Of a stretch of DNA of 64,000 nucleotides, positions 42,796-51,400 are shown piece after piece. The stretch is taken from NCBI RefSeq assembly GCF_024228315.1, contig NZ_CP100454.1, positions 2,852,001-2,916,000 of the forward strand, in the 5' to 3' direction. The notes below the pieces were generated by a model. The model saw nothing but the letters and a program-made list of their open reading frames with translations, did not search any database and was not told the DNA's origin. The first letter of the stretch is position 1, and every line of letters begins with the position of its first letter. A program made the translations under genes and the position numbers. Source of the DNA: Halomarina pelagica (lineage in GTDB: Archaea; Halobacteriota; Halobacteria; Halobacteriales; Haloarculaceae).

Positions 42796-43922
42796 AGCGC
42801 GTGCACCTCGCGCCGGCGGAGCAGGTAGAGGAAGAAGGGCGCGCCGAGCGCCGCCGTGACGATGCCGACGGGGAGTTCACCCGGGCCGGAGCGGGCGAGT
42901 GCGTCCGTTAGAACCAGGAACGTGCTCCCGGCGAGCGCGCTGGTCGGGAGCAGGATCCGGTGGTCGGGACCGACGAGCAGGCGCATCACGTGCGGGACGA
43001 TCAGCCCGACGAAGCCGACGACGCCGACGACGGCGACGGCGACGGCGGTCATCAGCGTCGAGACCGCGAGCAGGATCCGCTTCGTGCGCTCGACCTCGAT
43101 CCCGAGGGCGTGGGCGTCCTCCTCGCCCAGCAGGAGGACGTTCAGGTCGCGGGCGTAGGCCGCGAGCACGCCGAACGAGACGAGCACGACCGGGAGGGTG
43201 AGCGTCACGTCGTTCCACCCCGCCCCGTGGAGGTGGCCCATGAGCCAGTAGAGCGCCCGTTCGAGGCTGTCGCCGGCCTGCACGAGCAGGAAGGAGACGA
43301 CCGCGCCGAGGAACGTCTGGACGGCGACGCCCGCGAGCAGGAGCGTCGCCACCGGCGTCCGCCCGTCCTTCGAGGCGATCGCGTAGACGAGCGCGGCGGC
43401 GGCGAGCGCCCCCGCAAACGCGAGCGCCGCGATGCGGACCCCCGCCGGCAGTCCCGCGACGATCGCGGGCGGACCGACGACGATGGCCGCGACCGCTCCG
43501 ACGGCGGCCCCCGACGAGACGCCGATGATGGACGGATCCGCCATCGGGTTTCGGAAGAACCCCTGCATCACGGTTCCCGCGGCGGCGAGCGCGAAACCGA
43601 CGACCGCCGCGAGCGCGATGCGGGGAAGTCGGAGCCGTACGACGATGATCTCCGTCGCGCGGCTCACCTCGAAGGCGAACGGGTGGACGTATCCCACGTC
43701 GAGCGCCAGCCACGAGACCTGCCCGAGGAGCGGGAGGCGGGCCGGTCGGGACGCGAGCGACACCGACGACGGCACCGCGACCGCGTTGAGGATCGCCTTC
43801 GTCACGTCGATCGCGGCGAGATCGACCGACCCGAGCATGACGCTCCCGACGACCGACGCGAACAGCGCGACCGCTAGGGCGACCGACCAGGCGACGGTTC
43901 GCGCCCACCGTTGCATGATCAC
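42792..43922 (-). CDS. btuC: ABC transporter permease, BtuC/FecCD family
   Basis: This 376-residue permease has about ten membrane helices. Family blocks include LRLPRIALAAVVGFALAAAGTVMQGFFRNPMADPSIIGVSSGAAVGAV, the classic LRLPR...NPLADP...GVSSGA signature, and VGFVGLIVPHVMRLLVGPDHRILLPTSALAG near the end. It imports corrinoids, siderophore-iron or heme together with BtuD and the binding protein encoded divergently at 43978. The first ATG is at 43922; an ATG two codons later is equally plausible. The starts of btuC and btuF are only 55 bases apart. Confidence 0.92.
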   Translation of the reverse strand: MIMQRWARTVAWSVALAVALFASVVGSVMLGSVDLAAIDVTKAILNAVAVPSSVSLASRPARLPLLGQVSWLALDVGYVHPFAFEVSRATEIIVVRLRLPRIALAAVVGFALAAAGTVMQGFFRNPMADPSIIGVSSGAAVGAVAAIVVGPPAIVAGLPAGVRIAALAFAGALAAAALVYAIASKDGRTPVATLLLAGVAVQTFLGAVVSFLLVQAGDSLERALYWLMGHLHGAGWNDVTLTLPVVLVSFGVLAAYARDLNVLLLGEEDAHALGIEVERTKRILLAVSTLMTAVAVAVVGVVGFVGLIVPHVMRLLVGPDHRILLPTSALAGSTFLVLTDALARSGPGELPVGIVTAALGAPFFLYLLRRREVHAL

Positions 43923-43977
43923 AAGCCGGTTTGGATTAGGTAAATACTTATTGAATACTCACCGATCGGTCTGACGC
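43923..43977. promoter_or_regulatory. Compact bidirectional promoter of btuCD and btuF
   Basis: The 55 bases between the divergent starts contain an AT-rich core GGTAAATACTTATTGAAT around 43941-43958. It can serve as TATA box in both directions. Distances to the two ATGs leave almost no leader, so both transcripts are probably leaderless, which is common in haloarchaea. Shared control of the whole uptake system is likely. Confidence 0.55.
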
Positions 43978-45108
43978 ATGCGTTTCCGCCTACTCGTCGT
44001 GCTCGCGGTTCTGCTCGTCGGCGTCGTTCCGGCGAGCGCGGTCCCCGCGAGCGCGGCACAACAGGAGCAAGCACAGTGTTCGTTCCCCTACAGCGCGACC
44101 GACGCGACGGGGGCGAACGTGACCGTCGAGGAGGAGCCCCAGCGCGTCGTCGCGTTGCAGGCGAGCACCGCGCAGATCATGTGGGAGATCGGCGCGAAGG
44201 ACAAGGTGGTGGGGATGCCCGTCCGGTCGTACACCGCGTACCTGGACGGCTCGAAGGAGCGCACCGACGTGCTCACCGACGGCGGGATGGCCGTCGACGT
44301 AGAGCAGGTCGTCAAGCTCGACCCCGACCTCGTCGTCGCGCCGGGGAGCATCGCGGACGAGCAGATCCAGCAGATCCGCGACGCCGGGATCCCCGTCTAC
44401 AAGTTCGCCTCCGACACCTCCATCGAGAGCATCTACCGACAGATCGAGCGCGTCGGTCGGCTGACCGGCGAGTGCGAGGGCGCGGAGCGAACCGTCTCCG
44501 ATATGCGCGACCGCGTTCAGCTCATCGAGGGTGCCGTGGAGGGCGAGGAGCGACCGAGAGTGCTCTACACGTTCTACGGCTACACGGCGGGCAACGGCAC
44601 GTTCATCGACAGCGTCATCACCGCCGCTGGCGGGCAGAACGTCGCCGCCGAGGCGGGCATCCAGGGGTACGCACAGATCAGCGAGGAGCAGGTCGTGAAG
44701 CAGGACCCCGAGTGGATCGTCACGCCCAACGACGCCCCGCTGCCCAACGGGACGGCCTACGAGAGCACCACCGCGTTCCGGAAGAACCAGACGGTCACCG
44801 TCAACGCCAGCCTGATGAACCAGGCCGGGCCGCGCGTCGTCCAGCCGATGACGAAGCTCGCGAAGACGTTCCACCCGGAGGCGGTCGAGGAGGCGCTCGC
44901 CAGCGCCGACGCCGCGAACGGGACGAACGGCACGGACGACTCGGCCGGCACGAACGGTACTGACGGGACGAACGGAACGAACGCGTCCGCCGACGCGACC
45001 GACGGCAACGGCTCCGGCGGAACGGGCGGGAGCGGCCCCGGCTTCGGCGTCGCCGCCGCTGTGGTCGCCCTCGTCGGCGCGGCGCTGCTGACGCTCCGGC
45101 GAACGTAG
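43978..45108 (+). CDS. btuF: BtuF-like substrate-binding protein with PGF-CTERM anchor
   Basis: This 376-residue exported binding protein has a Sec signal (RLLVVLAVLLVGVVPASAVPASA). A TroA/BtuF-type fold follows: VTVEEEPQRVVALQASTAQIMWEIGAKDKVVGMPV, then LDPDLVVAPGSI and TFYGYTAGNGTFIDSVITAAGGQNVAAEAG. The mature end is a Gly/Thr/Asn-rich linker full of NGT sequons and the tail SGPGFGVAAAVVALVGAALLTLRRT, a PGF-CTERM signal. Thus it is anchored by archaeosortase A instead of as an ordinary lipoprotein. It is divergent from btuCD and probably delivers cobalamin or another chelate to them. Confidence 0.9.
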   Translation: MRFRLLVVLAVLLVGVVPASAVPASAAQQEQAQCSFPYSATDATGANVTVEEEPQRVVALQASTAQIMWEIGAKDKVVGMPVRSYTAYLDGSKERTDVLTDGGMAVDVEQVVKLDPDLVVAPGSIADEQIQQIRDAGIPVYKFASDTSIESIYRQIERVGRLTGECEGAERTVSDMRDRVQLIEGAVEGEERPRVLYTFYGYTAGNGTFIDSVITAAGGQNVAAEAGIQGYAQISEEQVVKQDPEWIVTPNDAPLPNGTAYESTTAFRKNQTVTVNASLMNQAGPRVVQPMTKLAKTFHPEAVEEALASADAANGTNGTDDSAGTNGTDGTNGTNASADATDGNGSGGTGGSGPGFGVAAAVVALVGAALLTLRRT

Positions 45109-45325
45109 TGCCAGACGGCGGTTTCGTTCTCGGCCGTGGCTCGACAGCCGCGGCTACCGCCGGTCGCCCCCCGAGCACCGTCCGGGCGTCCGTCCGAGCG
45201 CCGCGACCGTCGACACCGGAGGCGTCGATGCCATGACGACTCGGGAACGAGAGGCGATGGTGGCCCCGGGAGCGGGGGGCGGAGCCTTCGAAACCTAGTT
45301 CACCCTCCCGTGGGGTATCGAGCAC

Positions 45326-45604
45326 ATGGTCGAGAACGTCATCTGGCCCGCCGCCCTCGACGCCAACTGCTCTCGGCGCGAGGGACGGCGCGTCTCGCTC
45401 GAACTCGCCGTCGAGGACCCGACGGTGGACGAGATCGCCCGGGCCGTCCAGCAGGTCGGCTACGACGCCGTCATCGAACGCGACAAGACCTACCCGCGGG
45501 AGTACGAACCCCGCGGGCGCGTCCTGGTCCAGAACGCCGACGACGCGGGCAAGAGCGACCTCCTCCAGGCGGTGGCGGCCTACGTCGCGGCCCTCCGCGA
45601 ATGA
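45326..45604 (+). CDS. srp19: Signal recognition particle protein SRP19
   Basis: The 92-residue protein binds 7S RNA helices 6 and 8 and prepares it for SRP54. It begins [29 protein letters not shown], the classic start with VIWPxxxDxxxSRxxGRR. The rest ([37 protein letters not shown]) follows the family. Length is normal for archaea. Its TGA overlaps the ATG of gar1 (ATGA), so the two are translationally coupled, an order I recall from other haloarchaea. Confidence 0.95.
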   Translation: MVENVIWPAALDANCSRREGRRVSLELAVEDPTVDEIARAVQQVGYDAVIERDKTYPREYEPRGRVLVQNADDAGKSDLLQAVAAYVAALRE

Positions 45605-45828
45605 AGCGCGTCGGCGAGGCGGTCCGGACCGCCCAGGGACTCGTCGTCGTCCGCTCGCCCGACAGGTCACACCCCGACTTCGGCGTCCAGGTGCTCGACG
45701 AGAACCTGGACCGCGTCGGGCGCGTGGTCGACGTGTTCGGTCCCGTCTCCCGCCCCTACGTCGCCGTCTCGCCCGACGACGACGTCCGCCCCGCGGCGCT
45801 GCTCGGAACGAAGCTCTACGCCCGGTGA
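45601..45828 (+). CDS. gar1: H/ACA RNP component Gar1
   Basis: This 75-residue beta-barrel protein, a subunit of the box H/ACA pseudouridylation complex, is read from the ATG at 45601. Residues [19 protein letters not shown] lead into [29 protein letters not shown]. The G-R-V-x-D-(V/I)-F-G-P-V segment is the Gar1 signature, where it contacts Cbf5. The product is short, as in archaea, lacking the Gly/Arg-rich tails of eukaryotic Gar1. It overlaps srp19 by four bases. Confidence 0.93.
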   Translation: MKRVGEAVRTAQGLVVVRSPDRSHPDFGVQVLDENLDRVGRVVDVFGPVSRPYVAVSPDDDVRPAALLGTKLYAR

Positions 45829-45901
45829 CGGTCGTCGTCGCCCGACCGTCGACCACCGGCCAAGCACAACGCACAAACGACGCCTCTCCCTGACTCCCGA
45901 T

Positions 45902-46918
45902 ATGAACAGACGGGCGTACGTCGCCGCCGGCGCGACGGTACTCATCTTCCTGCTCGTGCAGGTCGGCGCGCTGGCGATGGTCGAGCCGTTCAAATCCGCC
46001 GGACTGCAGACCGTCGAAGACCCGCAGGATCCGACGAACAGCCTCCTCTACCTCGTCGCCATCCTCGTCGCCACGGGCGCGATGCTCGCGGCGTTCAAGC
46101 TCGGGGGGGACGCCGTGATCCGCCTGTTCATCGTCCTCTCCGGGGGGATGCTCTCGTACTACGTCTTCCTCGTCCTCCTCCCGCCGGTGGTCGCCGTCGG
46201 GGGGTTCAGCGGGGCCGCCCTCGGGGCGGCGGGCCTCCTCGCGCTCGCGCTGCTCGTCTACCCCGAGTGGTACGTCATCGACGCGACCGGCATCGTGATG
46301 GGCGTCGGCGCGGCGGCGCTGTTCGGCATCAGCTTCGGTCTCCTGCCCGCCCTGCTCCTCCTGGCGGCGCTCGCCGTCTACGACGCCATCAGCGTCTACG
46401 GCACCGAGCACATGCTCACGCTCGCATCCGGCGTCATGGACCTGCGCGTTCCGGTCGTGCTGGTCGTCCCGCTCACGCTCGACTACTCGTTCCTGGAGGA
46501 GGACGGCGCGGCCCGCGTCTCCGACGGGGGGACGACGCCGGACGGCGGGGAGGTGACCGACGACCGGCCGGGAGCGAACGGCGCCGATTCGGCGGGGGAG
46601 GACGCGCCGGCCCCGGCCGAGCGCGACGCCTTCTTCATCGGCCTCGGCGACGCGGTGATGCCCACGATCCTCGTCGCCAGCGCCGCGTTCTTCCTCGAGA
46701 CGCCCTCCCTCGGCGTCCCCGGCCTGCCGGCGCTCACCCTGCCCGCGCTCACCGCGATGGTCGGGACGCTCGCCGGCCTGCTCGTGCTCGTGAGGATGGT
46801 GATGAAGGGACGCGCGCACGCCGGCCTCCCGCTCCTGAACGGCGGGGCCATCGTCGGCTACCTCGCCGGCGCGCTCGCGTCGGGGGTCCCGCTGCTTCGT
46901 GCGCTCGGACTCGGATGA
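45902..46918 (+). CDS. Presenilin/signal-peptide-peptidase family intramembrane aspartyl protease
   Basis: This 338-residue membrane protease homologue has about nine helices. The two catalytic aspartates are Asp161 in the YD motif (AVYDAISVYGTEHM) and Asp250 in the GLGD motif (FIGLGDAVMPTIL). The loop between them is a long acidic, low-complexity region (residues about 200-240). The PAL-type motif near the end is replaced by GLPLLNGGAI. Archaeal members cut signal peptides or membrane anchors inside the membrane. It lies 73 bases after gar1 on the same strand. Confidence 0.88.
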   Translation: MNRRAYVAAGATVLIFLLVQVGALAMVEPFKSAGLQTVEDPQDPTNSLLYLVAILVATGAMLAAFKLGGDAVIRLFIVLSGGMLSYYVFLVLLPPVVAVGGFSGAALGAAGLLALALLVYPEWYVIDATGIVMGVGAAALFGISFGLLPALLLLAALAVYDAISVYGTEHMLTLASGVMDLRVPVVLVVPLTLDYSFLEEDGAARVSDGGTTPDGGEVTDDRPGANGADSAGEDAPAPAERDAFFIGLGDAVMPTILVASAAFFLETPSLGVPGLPALTLPALTAMVGTLAGLLVLVRMVMKGRAHAGLPLLNGGAIVGYLAGALASGVPLLRALGLG

Positions 46919-46939
46919 GAACCCGCCGCGTTTCAACCA

Positions 46940-47350
46940 CCAGCTTTTGCTGCGGTCGCGTGCGGCCGAACCGCTTCGCGGTCGGCCGCGACTCCCTGGC
47001 AAAAGCTGGACCAAAAGCCCGCGTCACCTCCTCGGGCGCTCGCTTCGCTCACGCCCTCGAAGGTTCCTTGGCCCGCTCGCTCACTGTGTTCGCTCGCGGG
47101 TGCCGCGCTGGCGTCGGCGGTGGTGAAACCGATATTTCGTCCCGTAGCTTTATATCCGAGAGCGGGACCAGCGTCCGTGTGACGTGAGAATCGTCGCGGG
47201 GCGCTTTGCGGTCGTGCGACGCCACGCCCCGCGAGCAGCGCCGCGGCGTCGCCTGTCCGCCACTACTGTCTCCGCGCTCGTTCGCTTCGCTCGGTCGCTG
47301 GCAAAACCGCGCTTCACCCCCTGCGGTCGTTCGGCGCGTCCGCTCGCGCC
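46940..47350. repeat. Repeat-rich non-coding block, copy B
   Basis: This roughly 410-base block carries the same parts as the block at 3.6-4.3 kb. Perfect 11-bp inverted arms CCAGCTTTTGC (46940-46950) and GCAAAAGCTGG (46999-47009) come first, followed by a TGGACCAAAAG tract. The TATA-plus-hairpin element is at 47101-47263. A half module with GGCAAAACC follows near 47299-47307. No protein-like frame is present. It sits between the presenilin-type protease gene and a convergent cyclodeaminase gene. Confidence 0.75.
47101..47263 (+). ncRNA. Candidate ncRNA element B (TATA box plus conserved hairpin)
   Basis: The TATA-like TTTATAT lies at 47149-47155. The stem GCGGGG (47196-47201)/CCCCGC (47227-47232) encloses GTCG-TG-CGAC. 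The distance from TATA box to stem is 47 bases here and 48 in element A. Shared blocks run from TGCCGCGCTGGCG through GAGAGCGGGACCAG and GTGACGTGAGA to GGCGTCGCCTGTCCGCC. Predicted transcript start is near 47175. Family unknown. Confidence 0.4.
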
Positions 47351-47402
47351 TGCGGCGCTCGCGGGCCGTCGGCTCCCCCCACGTCGCGCCTCGGCGGTCC
47401 CG

Positions 47403-48392
47403 CTACCGGCCGGTCAGCGCCTCGCTCCCCGGCGCGAGGTCGACGTACTCGCCGAGGCCCTCGGCCTTCGCCTTCTCGTAGAGCATGTGCGCCGCGGCGA
47501 CCGTCTCGATAGCGGTGCCGCCGCTGTCGAACACCGTGATCTCGTCGTCGCTCTGGCGGCCCGGAACGTCGCCCGCGAGCACCTCGCCCAGGTCGCCGTG
47601 GAGGTGACCCTCGCTCACGACCCCTTCCTCGACGGCCCTGATGAACGCCCCGGCGTCCTGGGCGGCGCGCGCGCGTAGGTCGACGACGTACGTCGCGCGC
47701 TCGACGGTGGTCGCGTCGAGTTCGCGCTTCTCGGGGTCGTACCGCCCCATCGCGGTGACGTGCGTCCCCGGTTCGAGCAGGTCGCCGTCGAACACCGGTT
47801 CGTCGGCGTTCGTCGCCGTGATCACCACGTCCGCGCCCTCGACGGCGGCGTCGCTGGAGGCGACCGCGCCGACGCTGGCGTCGTACCGGCCGTTCGCCTC
47901 GCTAGCGAACGCCTCGCGGTGCTCCTTCGTCGGGGAGTAGACGTTCACCGTCTCGAAGTCGCGGACCGTCACGGCCGCGGCGAGCTGGCCGCGCGCCTGC
48001 GCCCCGCTCCCGATGATGGCGAGGACGCTCGCGTCCTCGCGGGCGAGCGCGTCGATGCCGACGGCTCCCGTCGCGCCGGTCTTGAACGGGTTCATGCTCG
48101 CGCCGTCGATGAGCGCGAGGGGGTCGCCCGAGCGAGCGTCGAACAGCGGCAGCACGAAGTGCACGTCGCCCCGCTCGAACCCGGCGGCGTAGGTGTAGCC
48201 GCCCATCGCACCCGTCTCCGGGAGGATGGCGAGATATCCCGTGAGCATCCCGACCGGTGCCTCGCTGACGAGACGGGTTCGAGGTTCGGCGGGACCCTGC
48301 TGGCGGTACCCCTCGCGGACCGCCTCGACGTACTCCGCGGGCGTCGCGAGGTCGGCGAGTTCGCCGCTGGTGAGAAAGAGCGTCTCGGTCAT
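47403..48392 (-). CDS. Ornithine cyclodeaminase / mu-crystallin family protein
   Basis: This 329-residue NAD(P)-dependent enzyme starts at the ATG at 48392 (MTETLFLTSGELADLATPAEYVEAV). The substrate-binding region contains ASMNPFKTGATGAVGIDALARED, the motif with Lys and Thr typical of the family. The Rossmann fold starts at LAIIGSGAQARGQLAAAVTV. Members act as ornithine cyclodeaminase, alanine dehydrogenase or ketimine reductase; the sequence alone does not decide between them. Archaeal homologues include an alanine dehydrogenase of this fold, which is a fair alternative. The C-terminal residues are on family pattern. Confidence 0.85.
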   Translation of the reverse strand: MTETLFLTSGELADLATPAEYVEAVREGYRQQGPAEPRTRLVSEAPVGMLTGYLAILPETGAMGGYTYAAGFERGDVHFVLPLFDARSGDPLALIDGASMNPFKTGATGAVGIDALAREDASVLAIIGSGAQARGQLAAAVTVRDFETVNVYSPTKEHREAFASEANGRYDASVGAVASSDAAVEGADVVITATNADEPVFDGDLLEPGTHVTAMGRYDPEKRELDATTVERATYVVDLRARAAQDAGAFIRAVEEGVVSEGHLHGDLGEVLAGDVPGRQSDDEITVFDSGGTAIETVAAAHMLYEKAKAEGLGEYVDLAPGSEALTGR

Positions 48393-48501
48393 GTGACAGA
48401 CATGAGAGGGCCGCGGCTTAGCGTTGGCGGCTGCGGCGAATCGAACGCGGTTTCGACGTCGAGAAACAGAGCAGCGGAGGGCTCGGCGGAGGACCGACGA
48501 A

Positions 48502-48723
48502 TCAGTCGGCGTTGACGGGACCGCGTACGCCTGCGCCCTCGGATGCGACCGGTCGATCGGTCGGGGCGTTGACGAACATCGCGTGCCCCATGACCGCGAC
48601 GGCCACCAGCGCCGCGATGGGGACCGCCATGGTGAGTTCGACGCCCGCGAGCGCGAGCGTCCCCGAGATACCTGCGAGCGCAACCGGAATGACCCCTAGA
48701 ACGACGTCGTAGTACCCAGTCAT
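48502..48723 (-). CDS. Two-helix small membrane protein
   Basis: This 73-residue protein begins MTGYYDVVLGVIPVALAGISGTLALAGVELTMAVPIAALVAVAVMGHAMFV. Two membrane helices are separated by a short loop (GVELT), with a polar tail (NAPTDRPVASEGAGVRGPVNAD). The MTGYYDVVLG start looks conserved among haloarchaeal small proteins of unknown function. It lies upstream of the cyclodeaminase gene on the same strand, about 110 bases away. AT-rich DNA before its start (48724-48900) contains promoters for it and for the divergent MFS gene. Confidence 0.7.
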   Translation of the reverse strand: MTGYYDVVLGVIPVALAGISGTLALAGVELTMAVPIAALVAVAVMGHAMFVNAPTDRPVASEGAGVRGPVNAD

Positions 48724-48945
48724 AATCTATCATAACAAACGGTGATGTGGTACTAAAGTCTTTCGGCGTAACTCGCCGATATCTTCTATCGTAGCAGACG
48801 GATATTGACAATCGAACGATGGGGTAGAATCTGTATAAGTTATAGTGTGGTTTCGCAACGAAAACGGTAGACTGCGGGGCTGTATCGGTGATATAAGTAT
48901 TCGTCGGTACGGTCAACCTTCGCCCGGGGGGACCGACGGCTTGAA

Positions 48946-50202
48946 ATGGATCGTGTGGGGAGTGGTAGTGTGAATCACAACGATCGGGCGATCACGGGGC
49001 TGGTGATGCTGGCGCACTCGATGGTTCACACCTACGAGTTCGCCTTTCCAGTCCTCATCACCGTCTGGTTGGTCCAGTTCGACACGACGTCGGCGGTCAT
49101 CGGGGGGATCGTCGGCGTCGGCCTCGCGCTGTTCGGCCTCGGCGCGCTCCCGGCGGGCGTGCTCACCGATCGGATCGGCTCGCAGCCGCTCATCGTCGCC
49201 AGCCTCGTCGGGATGGGAGGGGCGTTCCTCCTGTTGAGCGTCGCGCCGAGCCTGCCGGTCGTCGCGCTCGCGCTCGTCGTCTGGGGAGCGTCCGCGAGCG
49301 TCTACCACCCGGCGGGCCTCTCGCTCATCACCCGGGGGGTCGAGGAACGCGGCACCGCGTTCGCCTACCACGGGACGGCGGGCAACGTCGGCACCGCCCT
49401 CGGCCCGTTTCTCACCACCGTTCTCCTCTTTCTGCTGGGCGACGACTGGCACCTCGTCGTCGCACTCCTCGCGCTCCCGGCGCTCGCCGGCGCGCTGTTC
49501 GCGCTCCGCGCGGACGTGAACGAGACGGCGGCGATCGCGGCCGACGGCGGGACGAGCAAGGCGAACCCCGGTGTCGACTCGTTCGCGGAGTTCGTCGCGA
49601 CCTCGCGGCGGCTGTTCGTCGGCGCGTTCGTCCTCGTCTTCGCCGCGGTCATGCTCTCGGGGATCTACTACCGCGGCATCCTGACGTTCCTCCCCGAACT
49701 GCTCGGCGGCTTCGACGTCATCCGGCCCATGGAACTGTTCGGACGAGAGTTCACGCCCGCCAACTACATCTACACGTTCCTGCTCGGCGTGGGCGTCCTC
49801 GGCCAGTACGCCGGCGGGAAACTCACCGACCGCGTGCCGCTCGAACTCGGCCTCGCGGTCGGCTACGGGACCCTCGGGCTGGTCGCGCTCGCATATCTGC
49901 CGGTCGCCGCGGTCGGGGTCCTCCCGCTCCTCGCGCTCAGCGCCGTCCTCGGCTTCTTCCTCTTTCTCGTCCAGCCGTTCTACCAGGCGACCGTCGCCGA
50001 GTACACGCCCTCCGAGGCGCGCGGGCTCTCCTACGGCTACACCTACCTCGGCGTCTTCGGCGTCGGCGCGCTCGGCGCGCCGATCGCGGGGACCGCCCTC
50101 CAGTACCTCTCTGCCGACCTCCTGTTCGTCATCCTCGCCGCGTTCGCGTTCGGCGCGTCGGCGATCGGCCTCTCCCTCCTCCGGCTCAGCCGACGACGCT
50201 GA
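48946..50202 (+). CDS. Major facilitator superfamily transporter
   Basis: This 418-residue transporter has about twelve helices. The first half contains the MFS motif A equivalent ALPAGVLTDRIGSQPLIVASLVG (loop 2-3). A central cytoplasmic loop (ADGGTSKANPGVDSFAEFVATSRRLF) follows, and the second half has a matching GKLTDRVPLELGLAVGYG. The LAHSMVHTYEFAFPVLITVWLV start is reminiscent of fosmidomycin-resistance-type exporters (Fsr); the substrate is not determinable. It overlaps the convergent DUF3054 gene by 17 bases. Confidence 0.85.
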   Translation: MDRVGSGSVNHNDRAITGLVMLAHSMVHTYEFAFPVLITVWLVQFDTTSAVIGGIVGVGLALFGLGALPAGVLTDRIGSQPLIVASLVGMGGAFLLLSVAPSLPVVALALVVWGASASVYHPAGLSLITRGVEERGTAFAYHGTAGNVGTALGPFLTTVLLFLLGDDWHLVVALLALPALAGALFALRADVNETAAIAADGGTSKANPGVDSFAEFVATSRRLFVGAFVLVFAAVMLSGIYYRGILTFLPELLGGFDVIRPMELFGREFTPANYIYTFLLGVGVLGQYAGGKLTDRVPLELGLAVGYGTLGLVALAYLPVAAVGVLPLLALSAVLGFFLFLVQPFYQATVAEYTPSEARGLSYGYTYLGVFGVGALGAPIAGTALQYLSADLLFVILAAFAFGASAIGLSLLRLSRRR

Positions 50203-50608
50203 CCGCCACCCGCCACGGCAGCAGCAGTGCGAGGCCGACGCCGAGCGAGACGAGGAAGAAGGTCGCCGCGAACTCGCCGTGGAACAGCGCCGTCGCCCGC
50301 AGCGCCTGCCCGACGACGACCGCGCCGAACCACGAGCCGGCGGCGTAGACCGCGGCCGACCGCGCCGTCGAGCGGGCCGCGCGCCCGTACGCCCCCACCA
50401 GCGGGGCGACGACGAGCCAACCGAGGGCGAACGGGAGGTACGTCCCGAGGACGTACCCCGGGTTCGCCAGCACGAACGCCGCGTCGAAGTGGCTCACCTC
50501 GCCGAGGACGACGAACGCGCCGACGAGCAGCAGATCGCCCACGGCGAGTCCGAGCGTCGCGAGGGAGGGATCGATGCGGCCGCGGAGGGTGGCCGTCGTC
50601 GTGCTCAT
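50186..50608 (-). CDS. DUF3054-type four-helix membrane protein
   Basis: This 140-residue membrane protein has four helices: ATLGLAVGDLLLVGAFVVLGEVSH, PGYVLGTYLPFALGWLVVAPLVGAY, SAAVYAAGSWFGAVVVGQALRA and AATFFLVSLGVGLALLLPWRVAV. The GDLLLVGAFVVLGE start and the TxLPFALGWL block match the DUF3054 family of bacteria and haloarchaea. Function unknown. It converges on the MFS gene, whose 3' end it overlaps. Confidence 0.8.
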   Translation of the reverse strand: MSTTTATLRGRIDPSLATLGLAVGDLLLVGAFVVLGEVSHFDAAFVLANPGYVLGTYLPFALGWLVVAPLVGAYGRAARSTARSAAVYAAGSWFGAVVVGQALRATALFHGEFAATFFLVSLGVGLALLLPWRVAVSVVG

Positions 50609-50704
50609 GCGGTTCCCTCGGCGCGGGGCGGACTTGACTCCCCCGCTCCGTCCGCGAGCGGTGCCACCGGGAGCTACAAACCCCGCCGGAGGCTACGGTC
50701 GCGC

Positions 50705-51307
50705 ATGCAGTTCGCGGTGCTCGGCTGGCCCGAGGACGGCCCCACCCTTCGCCTCGACCACCGGCGGTTCGCCTACGCCGGGAAGTTCGTCATGTCGAAC
50801 ACCGGCAAGGCCGTCGCGCTCGCCGACGGGGTCGCGCCAGACGACCTCCCCGCCGCCCGCGAGGCCCCGGCCCCGGCCGCGGGCGTCCTCGCCGCGCTCT
50901 CGTTCAACGGGGACCGGACCGAACCGGACGCGCTCTGGATCCGGTACGTCACGACCCGGCGCGACCGCCGCGGCGAGGGGATCGGCGCGCGCCTCGTCGC
51001 GTTCCTCGTCGCTCGTGCCCGCGAGCGCGGGTACGAGCGCGTCCGCATCGCCGTCAACAACGTCTTCGCCTACCACGCGCTCTCCAAGGCGGGCTTCGGC
51101 TACACGGGCCGGCAGACGGGCCTCTCGGAACTCGTCCTCGAGCGCTCGATCGATCGGGGGGCCGACCGCGAGGGTCGCCCCGTCGACCGGGGGCGGTACC
51201 GCGAGGGGCTCGACGTCTACGCCGCCCGCGACCTGACCGACCACGAGCGGGCGTTCGTCGCGGCGAAGCGAGAAGCGGGTCCGCCGCCGATGATCGACCA
51301 CTCGTGA
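50705..51307 (+). CDS. GNAT-family N-acetyltransferase
   Basis: This 200-residue protein starts at the ATG at 50705 (MQFAVLGWPEDGPTLRLDHRRFAYAGKFVM). The acetyl-CoA-binding motif A is IRYVTTRRDRRGEGIGARLVAFLVARARERG, with R-x-x-G-x-G/A at RRGEGIG near residue 94. VRIAVNNVFAYHALSKAGFGYTGRQTG gives motif B. The C-terminal 55 residues are an acidic/basic extension (RGADREGRPVDRGRYREGLDVYAARD) outside the core. Acceptor substrate unknown. It is followed by the SMR-type exporter gene about 90 bases later. Confidence 0.85.
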   Translation: MQFAVLGWPEDGPTLRLDHRRFAYAGKFVMSNTGKAVALADGVAPDDLPAAREAPAPAAGVLAALSFNGDRTEPDALWIRYVTTRRDRRGEGIGARLVAFLVARARERGYERVRIAVNNVFAYHALSKAGFGYTGRQTGLSELVLERSIDRGADREGRPVDRGRYREGLDVYAARDLTDHERAFVAAKREAGPPPMIDHS

Positions 51308-51400
51308 TCGGCCACTCGGGGTCGGTCGCCCGTGGTCGGTCGGCAGGAACCGTCGCGGTAAATCGCGACGCTTTCAAGCCCCGCCCCCGGACCGTCGACG

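Noticed and set aside
45109-45325. 7S (SRP) RNA gene next to srp19
   Set aside because: The 217-base gap is too short for the roughly 300-nt RNA and lacks the helix 8 signature.
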